A DNA stretch of 64,000 bases from Arcuatula senhousia (taxonomy: Eukaryota > Mollusca > Bivalvia > Mytilida > Mytilidae). The translations under genes and the position numbers were made by a program. Below, in pieces: positions 56,050 to 64,000 of the stretch. The DNA lies in the NCBI GenBank assembly GCA_963971305.1, contig OZ020304.1, forward strand, positions 5,093,576 to 5,157,575, written 5' to 3'. The notes beneath the pieces were generated by a model. It searched no databases, had not been told where the DNA came from, and worked only from the letters and a program-made list of their open reading frames with translations. Every line of letters begins with the position of its first letter. The first letter of the stretch is position 1.

Positions 56050-56388
56050 AACAATTGAGTTAAAAGATATGGTGGTTAATTGTTTTAATTAGTGTTTGAC
56101 TGGTCTGCTGTACTGAGATGATCACCTCAATATCCCTATTGTGTCTCACAACTATGTTGTGTTCTATGGTCATTACCGGATCCTAAGATCGCAATGGAAG
56201 AGGGAGGTTTGGCGCCATAAAACCTGGTTTAACCCACCACTTTGTTTGAAATGCCTGTACCAAGTCAGGACCATTGCGATCCACCAATTCTCCGGTATGA
56301 CTGATTCGTTTTTGTCATTTTCTCTGGACTATGAGATTGATCATTCAAGTTCGGTAGTTTTGTTATTACCTTTATTTACTGTTAAGGT
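56050..56388 (+). mobile_element. Penelope-like subfamily B 3' region
   Basis: AATTGAGTTAAAAGATATGG, ACTGAGATGATCACCTCAAT and GGTTTGGCGCCATAAAACCT, ending at TTATTACCTTTATTTA. Its 84-codon frame repeats the one at 46125-46433 and is not an independent gene. Confidence 0.72.
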
Positions 56389-57280
56389 TTTATAAGCAAC
56401 TACATATCTCAAGAACTGTAAGTCTTAGGTTGATGAAAGTTGGTACGCGTATGCTCCAGTAGTAGGTTAGCACAGTTGCAACACCATCTTTTGCCCTTAA
56501 CTTTGATATTCCGGTTGAATGACTATGACAATTTTTAATACATATAATAGTAATGTTAAGGTTTTGTGAGCACCCTTATATCTCAAGAACCATAAGTCCT
56601 AGGTTGATCAAACTTGGTACGCTTATGCCCCAGTAGTAGGTTAGCACAGTTTGAACACCATCTTTTGACCTTGACCTTGATTTACCAGATGAATTATTTT
56701 GGCAATTTTCAAAACAAATAATAGCAATGTTAAGGTTTTACGAACAATTCTATATCTTTAGATCTATAAGTCCTTGGTTGATGGAACTGGGTATGCATAT
56801 GCCACAGTAAAAGGTAAGCACAGTTGCATCCTCATCTTTTGACCTTGACCTTGTTTTTTTTGTTAATGACTTTTACAATTTTCAAACCATATAATAGCAA
56901 TGTTAAGGTTTTAGGAGCACATCTATATTAAAAAATTTAAGTCCTAGGTTGATAAACTTGGTATGCATAAGACCCGGTAGTAACTTAGCACAGTTGCATC
57001 CCCATCTTTTGAGCTTGACTTTGATTTTCAATACATATAATAGCAATGTTAAGGTTTTGTGAGCACATCTCTATCTCAAAAACTGTAAGTCCTAGGTTGA
57101 TGAAACTTGGTATGCATATGCGCTAATAGTAGCTTAGCAGAGTTGCCTCCCCACTTTTGATCTTGACTTTCCGGTTAAGTGACTTTGACAATTTTCAAAA
57201 GTACATATAATAGCAATGTCACCTCCATATCTCTAGAACTATAAGTCCTAGATTGATGAAACATGGTATGTAACCAAAAG
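56389..57280. repeat. Tandem repeat, about 173-bp unit, five copies
   Basis: Each unit starts near GTTAAGGTTTT (56381, 56553, 56728, 56901, 57048) and contains AAGTCCTAGGTTGATGAAAC and TTAGCACAGTTG. Units are 75-90% alike by eye. Confidence 0.8.
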
Positions 57281-57345
57281 TAATTTTGATTGTGTTTGTG
57301 GAATAACAAGGTATTTCGATTGTACCGGCAGGCGAGACATACATA

Positions 57346-58260
57346 AGTGTTCACTCTTGTTAATTTGAATACAAACCAAATTGTTTCCCTTCATTCCACT
57401 TTCAATTGCATTAATTCAAAAACTTTTTTTTTTGGATTCCAATGATAATATAAATTGCAAACAATCATTGTTCATTTTTGCGGCATATTTCGTTTTTTAT
57501 CAGTACATTTAGCAATCATTTATTCCATTATCTAATGTTTGATACATTGGTATCACTACATATGAATGTGAAAACGTCTACGAGTTATAAATTTCTCAGA
57601 CACTCTGATTGACAGCAAGGTAATTTGGAAGCAATATTAAGTCTTTAATTGGTCAGACGTTATTTAAATGGTCTTTCAATATAAAATTGGTTAGTTAAGT
57701 AGTTCAAAATTCATGAAATGAGAATAGAACAGTAAAAAGCATCAAATCTCTATTCTTTCAGTATTCGTATTAAGACGTAAGCGGTTATGTCCCTTAGAAA
57801 GCCAAAAATCGTACTTTTAGCTTACATTACAATCGCAGACCCAAACACTGTTGCCAGTTTAATTTTTTTTTCACTTCTCAGTAGATAAAAATTGTCAAAT
57901 TGCCCCTCTTAGTTTTTGCCTCTTTGAATAGGGTGATGCCAAAAGGTGGAACAAAAAAACGGAGCAGAAAAACGGAAGGAAAAAAAACAACAGAAAAAAC
58001 GATTTCGAGTTAAAATCTCCAATAGTTCTTTCGAATTCTTCATGATCCACGTTTGATCGACACCATTTCTAGAATAACAACAACTGTAATATTTCTGGAG
58101 GCCGGATTTTATTGCCGTTAGTATTGAAGTCAACAGAACGAGAAATAACGTTCTGATACTTTATTCACGGCTTGTACATAGTTAACAATATAACATCAAG
58201 TTAAAATCCATCAGAGTGAGTAAAATAAATGAACCCCCTTAAAACGTTATCGGGATCATC
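57346..58260. other. No feature seen
   Basis: AT-rich. The minus-strand 74-codon frame at 57909-58133 has no recognisable motif. Confidence 0.4.
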
Positions 58261-58267
58261 GTAGTAA

Positions 58268-58441
58268 GATCGAAGTTGATTTATTCAATGGACTGGAACA
58301 TCTAGGTCGGGAAATTGAAGAGACGGGTGCTCGTAACTCGCAAGGAATCCGAGAAAGACTGGGTTGTTATCACTCTGGATTAGAAAGCAACATTGTGGAT
58401 CCAAAGGTCATCAACCTATATTGTTCGTCCACAGTCTCCAT
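58268..58441 (+). pseudogene. Unrecognised protein-like segment (possible exon or relic)
   Basis: A frame reads IEVDLFNGLEHLGREIEETG, then ARNSQGIRERLGCYHSGLES and NIVDPKVINLYCSSTVSM before TAG. Composition and codon use look more coding-like than the AT-rich surroundings. I do not recognise the family. There is no ATG at its start; an AG at the left edge could be a splice acceptor. Confidence 0.3.
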
Positions 58442-61260
58442 GTAGCGTAGTGCGTCTCTGTTTTGTTAAAATTGATTTTTAAACTTGAAGAATGATGAAA
58501 ATATAGAACAAACTTTTATATTTCAACTTGTATGATTGCTTTATATATATCCTTATCAACATTTTCCAGTTTTAATGAACTTGAATTTTTAATTACGACC
58601 AATGAACCGGTAGAAGGAGGAATATAGAAAAGATAAAAATTGGTAGTAGCTTGCTTGTTTAAGCAAGTCATCTTGACTTAAAACAACCCGTACTAGATTT
58701 GAAATTGTTCCTTCAAGTTTTAGTTTTTTTCTCCATCCACTTGAAATCAAAATCATTAAGAATTAATAAATCATAGAAGATAACATCACTGTGAGAATGA
58801 CAGCTGTTTTCGCGAAAATCATTAAATCTTCATATTTTATTTTTTACTTCCTTAAAATGTAATAAGAAGATTATTTTTGTAAGGAAAATATCTTTGGGTT
58901 TTTTGCATTTTCCGTATTTAGGAACTTTGAGAAGAGTTTGAAGCTGTTTATAAAAATAAAATAATCTTCTGTATGGTTTACCGGTGCTTTAATTCGATAT
59001 TAAACTTGCCCATTTTTTAACAAAAAGAGCTCCAGTCAATAAGAAATATGCACTCTTACAAACAGTGCTATAAGACTACAAAGCAAAGGTACGAGTTGAA
59101 GAGTTTGGTTAAATATTTGTAGTTAATCTTTTAAGGAAGAAATATCGATAATTTGATACTTACTTTAAAATGTAAATAGCCTTTTTAAAATTGTGTCATT
59201 TTGATCATTACAAAATAATCTTTTCAAAAATGTAACATGTAAAAGTTAAAAAGGGCTATCATTAACTTCCCAATACTTTATAACAACAGTTAAATATGAA
59301 ATTAAACTGTTCAGTATTAAGAGAAACTACACTGGTATATATACTGGAAAACATTAATTACTGCATAATTAGTTACACGGCGTTTAATCTGTTGTTCTAT
59401 GATATATTGAAAATGATTGGCCACCACACAGAAGAACACGATATCTCAATGTCCCTCAACTAAACCTTTTAGAGGAAATGTGTCTAAAGAACATTTTACA
59501 GTGTTTTGCTTAATTAATATGCCTTAACATGAATGCACCAAAAGTGGAAAAATATGCACACAATAGTAAATTGCAAAAAATATCCTTTATGTGAAGGCAA
59601 GTGAATATTTTAATTAATTTTTACAAAACTGCTCTGAAATTGTTAAATTTTGCTTGTTTTTTTCTTATTAAAATATCGCATCATATGAACGTAGAAATGT
59701 ATTATTCGTCTTGTTTCAAAACAACCAAACAAACAGTTATAGCTTCATCATTTTTATCAAAAGGACATGATTAATAAAGGAGCAGGAGCTAAATTGATAG
59801 CGTATGATGCCTTTAACCGTAACGTATAAGCTAGTCAAATAGCCTGGGATGCAAAATTAATTTCCAATTTCGTAATTTACATTAAAAAAAACAAAATACA
59901 TACTTATTGCATTAAGATAAATATTCGGAGTATTCTCAGATATGAGAGTTTTTAGTTTTTTTTTAAATAAGGACTTCTGGCATATATTACTGTATTATTA
60001 AATTGTTCCATTTTATGTTTAGAGGTCGCGTCTATCAAAACAAAATGAAAGAAGCACGGGAACCTGACTGTCATTCTAATTTTCGCGGTGCATGTCAACA
60101 AAATAAATAACGAATTATTCAGCAGATATATTTGCCCAGAAGTCATAACATTTACCTTGTCGGCCTCAGTAAACAAATCTGTTTTCGTTATTTTCTCTCT
60201 AGCATTTGCATTCGAAAATGAAAGTAGAAATTCTTTAATTGTGCCTTCTTTGAGGTCCGAAATCGTCTATTTTTACCATATGTATGGTTTAAGATAAAAT
60301 CACTTCCTTGATCTGTTTACAGCTGTTTTCCTTTTTTTGATCATGCAAAAGTTTGCATTTCTTGCTACCATTTAAAGATAATGAGTTATATCTTTTATTT
60401 GTAATATGATGTACCATACATGTATTTATATGAGAAAGCGACTTTATCTGCGGGAGCTGATCAGGTTTAATCTGCATCATGCATCTTATAAGAGCATTTA
60501 ATGTAATGTTTTGAAAAAATGGACAATGACATCATAATATTATCAGACATCAAGAAATAAAAGAGAGTTCTTTCGAAAGGCCTGTTTTTAAATAGGATCA
60601 TTGTGGAAATTATTTTTCCTGTGTGTAGATACCTGTCTTTATTACTGTTGTCATTTTTTATCCTTGTTTTTATCTGTTTAAATACAGTACCTCTTGTTGA
60701 ACGTTTACAAAATATTTTCGATTTGATAGTAAATTATAGACTTAATTGAGGATTTCATTCACAATGTTCTAAAGATCTAAAGAGTAATGATATTTTTTAT
60801 TGCCGATCACTTTCAGTAGATTTATGTCTAAATGATTAAAATCTGAATGACAGCAAACAGATATAGATGATGTTAAATTGAGATTTCTATCTGTTTCCAC
60901 TTAAGGTGATTAGGTTTAGATAATAAACTATCTCCACGTAATTGAGTTAAATGAATTTCTTTGAGCAACATAGTAAAGTGCGATACCATGAGCACTCTTG
61001 AGTCCCTTAAACTACATCATGAAATCTAAATAAAGGATGATAATGATTTGTTTTAGTGTAATAACTTTTTGGATAACAATTGTTTCTAAGTTTTATTTTG
61101 ATTGAAGTAGTAGATATTGTATTTTGCATCGAGACACTATTCAGTGAAAGACCAACAAGAAGTCTCAGAGGAATACAAAGAGAAAAGGTCTGCGTCACAC
61201 GAAACGATTATCATTTTTTCTTTTTAATTTCAATTGATAATCCCAGTTCTTTAATTTGAT
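58442..61260. other. No gene seen
   Basis: Long AT-rich stretch. Short frames occur (for example 60088-60297 plus, 59952-60176 minus) but overlap on opposite strands without motifs. Confidence 0.4.
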
Positions 61261-61267
61261 CATAAGT

Positions 61268-61435
61268 TTTATGACTTGAGTTCGCGTTGCTGAATGCGGT
61301 TTTGTTGTTATGTGTGTGTGTTTTATGTTGTTATGTGGTTTGTTTTGTTGTGATGATTTTTTGTCTGCCGGTTTTGTCTTTGTCTTCACGGTTTTATGAT
61401 ACTGATTACCCCTTTGGTACACCTTTGCTTCTTTA
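61268..61435 (+). mobile_element. Penelope-like subfamily A 3' end
   Basis: TATGACTTGAGTTCGCGTTG to CCCCTTTGGTACACCTTTGC; nearly identical to the ends at 15260-15412 and 26310-26468. It is truncated to about 168 bp. Confidence 0.75.
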
Positions 61436-62315
61436 TATACATATTCATGTACAAAACGATGTGAAAAAAAGAATTAACATTTTAAATATGATTTTGAGAA
61501 GGTAATTATGTATTAATATATTCACATATTAGTTTATCTTGGATTTGATTAGTAATAGTAGTTGTTAATTGAAGAGAAAAAACCTTTATATTTATTTATA
61601 GTTAGCTGTTTGTAGCAGTTACAATATATCTTTAAAAGAAAACAATACAACAACCCACGTGTCCTTAGAGTTACTGCACTAATGCACCAAAACATGAAGA
61701 GCTTTCATAGTATGTTTGTACCACAAAAGGAGAGGTCAGTGAGTTGGTGTAAGTGACAGTCAATGATATTCACTGGAATGATAAGTAAACTGATAATGGA
61801 GTTCTTGACTTGAGGATCAGGTGGCTGCTTAAACTAATTTACCTGACCATTGTGTAAATGATTGACACGTTCTGTTTCAAATATCGCAATCTGAGCAGCT
61901 GAAGGGTCATTATTGTGATAGGAATGACCATACCCGGTGTTTGCAACAATGATATTTTAAGTAAAATTTTGATTGAAAAACATATGATTTCATCCTTAGA
62001 GAATACGCCATTCCATCTTTAATAGAATAATATATCCAATGGAGCATGAACGTAAACACGTTAGAGATAGCTATAAGTATACCATTTTGAAATGAGTTTG
62101 ATATAGTTTATTCACAATTCTTCGCAGTTCTTCAGTATTTTCTGTTAAATGTTTAATATTCATGCAATCAATACCTAATATGGTTATCAAAATGTTTGAA
62201 TATGAAAGGAAGCAAAGGATATCCGTCAAATGGGGCAACACGAAGAAAAAAAATAGCTCATCACAAACACAAAACAACCAAAATGTAATCAGTAATTCAC
62301 ACTGTAGTAAATTTA
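61436..62315. other. No gene seen
   Basis: AT-rich sequence without supportable features. Confidence 0.4.
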
Positions 62316-62319
62316 GTAG

Positions 62320-62840
62320 AAGCAGAGGTACCAATGGGGCATCCGAATGTCAAAATCCGAAAGGGCAGAAACATTACCAGCAAACACAAACAAAGACAGG
62401 ACGAGAAAAAAAACCAGACAACATACAAAACACGAAAACACAAAAACTACTGAATTTCAATCAACAACGCGAACGTCAGTCGTTATGAGAATTAACTCAG
62501 ATGCCCCGGAAGAGTAAGCGGCTTTTCCTGCTATAGTACACCTGTTGCGCTCCCCATTTCCAATCCAGTGTGCCCAATCCTGTAAAGGAAGACAAAACAA
62601 AACAAAACCCGACGTGCCGCTCTGCCAAGTAATTCCCGCAAGTAACGACTCAAATGTATTACGAAAACTCCATAAGCTGGAGCGGACGGAATGTTGCTAC
62701 ACAAGTGGGGAAAGTTGAAAATTTGAAAGTTGAAGTCATCGCGTTTGTCAGAGAGCTTTGTTGAAAGTTTTCCTTGAGAGTCTATTTCAAGGTGAAGATC
62801 TCAATATGAAGCAGACTTCCTGTAAACAGTTTCTGCTCGT
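62320..62840 (-). mobile_element. Penelope-like subfamily A relic, 3' tail and degraded RT end
   Basis: Minus-strand tail from AGAAGCAGAGGTACCAATGG through CCGGAAGAGTAAGCGGCTTT and ACACAAGTGGGGAAAGTTG to the RT remnant near GAAGCAGACTTCCTGTAAAC. The 108-codon plus-strand frame at 62162-62488 overlaps it and is antisense noise. Confidence 0.65.
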
Positions 62841-62919
62841 TCTGACATACCTATTTAGTATGTTTCAAATCAACTGAAATGTTTTTGTGTTGAGAAATAA
62901 GTTCGTTGCACCGAAAAAT

Positions 62920-63140
62920 TAAAATGACAACAGAGTTCCAGACAATCAATTTTTCTACGCCTGATGCGCGTTTCGTCTATCTTAGTCTCATCAGAGGCGC
63001 TCTATCAAAAATATTGAAAAAGGCTAATACTATATGATTATGAAGAGCTTAGAATAATAAAACCAAAAATATCGAGATGGAGAACCAAATTATACCTAAG
63101 GTCATTAACCGATGTCTGGGCTAGTTAGCATTGATAGTTT
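62920..63140 (-). repeat. Single hammerhead repeat unit (partial)
   Basis: AAAATGACAACAGAGTTCCA to AACCGATGTCTGGGCTAG. One monomer of the 358-bp family, missing its last third, not in a tandem array. Confidence 0.75.
62957..63000 (-). ncRNA. Solitary hammerhead ribozyme, core intact, weakened stems
   Basis: The minus strand has GCGCCU, CUGAUGA, then GACU-AAGAU-AGAC (stem II with one A-A mismatch), GAAA, CGCGC, AUC and AGGCGU. All catalytic core positions are kept. The cleavage triplet is AUC, still an allowed NUH, and the C-G pair of stem III is lost. Reduced activity is likely. Confidence 0.75.
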
Positions 63141-64000
63141 TGTTGTCATTTTCATTTCTAGTATACTTAGAACATAGAAAAAATGTCACAAACTAGTGCC
63201 AGAATTCACAAGCTACAATAAGTTAACTGATCAAGAACTTCATGACTCGATGACCAAGTTTATTATTCAACCAATTATTGACTAAACCGACCATTGTATA
63301 TCAGTGAAACAGGGTTCATATCTGATACTTCTCTTTTAAATATCCAATCGGAGATAAATCGTCAGACATTATGTAGTTTCTGGTTGTAATATGGTCATTT
63401 CCATTGTCGGAAATAATGTTTTTGCCTACTGCTAAATGAATTACTAAATCAAATTAAATTTCCAAATAATTGAAAAATTGTATTTTGTTGTTTGTCTTAT
63501 TTTTGTTTGAGCAATTCTCTTCATATTTATTATAATACTTTAAATTTCCTATAATTTATGTTTGCTATCTATAGACAATATCACTTGAAATATATAAATC
63601 ATAGATGTAATCACGGAGACAATGACAGCATTTCAAAGAAATCCGATTAATCTGATTTGTAAAGACTTTGTTTTTTCTGGATTCTTTGGGATTCCGGAAC
63701 CATCACATATTTAAGAATATTAACTCTTTTTGGTACAAATCTAGGGTACAGATATGTTGGTCTATAGATTTTAAAATTTGAACAATCACTAATCCAATCT
63801 GTTCACCTGTTTAGTCAATTCGTTTCAATACCAATTGAAGATTTAAAGGGCCAGGCTGTAATCTTCACCTGTCAATTCTTACAATTCTGATTGCGAATTT
63901 AAGTATCTGTCTTTCTAAGAATCATTCAGGGTATATGATAATGGTGATTTATGGTAAAAAATAACACATCGGTTTCTATTCATTTTCTGAATCAAGATAT
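63141..64000. other. No feature seen
   Basis: AT-rich sequence to the window end. Confidence 0.4.

Larger units (their letters stand above)
55272..57345. repeat. Dispersed mollusc-type repeat with internal tandem array
   Basis: Starts at TGTCTTGCCTGCGAAGCGGA and ends near CCGGCAGGCGAGACATAC. The GGCGAGAC word near the end is close to the reverse complement of GTCTTGCC near the start, so the ends may be inverted. It is interrupted by a Penelope-like B tail (56050-56388). From memory, this type of GCCTGCGAAGC repeat is common in bivalves. Confidence 0.55.

Noticed and set aside
55272..57345. A host gene in the GC-richer start of this repeat
   Set aside because: It begins with a bivalve-type dispersed repeat word and holds tandem repeats; no frame spans it.
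62162..62488. 108-codon plus frame as a gene
   Set aside because: It is antisense to a Penelope-like tail and its content is Asn/Lys/Gln-rich noise.

Overview
The window looks like nuclear DNA of a bivalve mollusc, most likely a marine mussel (Mytilus or a close relative). It is AT-rich, gene-poor and dense in repeats, with spliceosomal introns. It carries hammerhead-ribozyme repeats, Penelope-type reverse-transcriptase debris and 29-bp minisatellites of kinds I associate with bivalve genomes. The species is an inference from memory of these repeat types, not a search result.

One host gene can be reconstructed in full: a three-exon globin on the minus strand (start codon at 37567, stop at 19970, 192 residues). 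It has a globin-X or neuroglobin-like core: CD1 Phe68, distal His92, proximal His124. Its N-terminus, MGNNLNC, fits an N-myristoylation site followed by a cysteine. The introns sit where I expect the two classical globin introns (phase 2 in helix B, phase 0 in helix G). Intron 1 is about 16.5 kb and has become a landing zone for mobile elements. It holds a 5'-truncated LINE with an intact 604-codon reading frame and perfect target-site duplications, a TIR element nested inside a Penelope-like relic, a MITE, and copies of several dispersed repeats.

Layout. 1-7.4 kb: two apparently identical copies of a >=1.5 kb block, each with a 2.7-unit tandem array of about 358 bp whose minus strand folds as a type I hammerhead ribozyme (retrozyme-like); these abut Penelope-like RT fragments. 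8.7-12.2 kb: a dispersed repeat split by a deleted BEL/Pao LTR retrotransposon. 13.5-18.7 kb: Penelope-like RT relics and other repeats. 20-37.6 kb: the globin gene and its transposon-filled intron. 38-49 kb: Penelope-like 3' ends, three related 29-bp minisatellites, and a 2.27-kb TIR element with CAC ends and a 5-bp TSD. 50.6-53 kb: a second copy of the TIR element found in the globin intron, carrying coding remnants and a tRNA-derived insert. 53-64 kb: mostly unassigned AT-rich DNA with a palindrome-rich patch, 173-bp tandem repeats, a Penelope-like fragment and one solitary hammerhead near 63 kb.

The parts are connected mainly by parasitism. Hammerhead repeats sit against Penelope-like RT fragments, which may supply mobilisation in trans. 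DNA transposons interrupt the Penelope-like relics and minisatellite-associated repeats, and homologous uninterrupted copies in the same window act as empty-site controls. One globin exon is bracketed by inverted repeat copies that could affect its splicing. I read everything by eye; identities are estimates.
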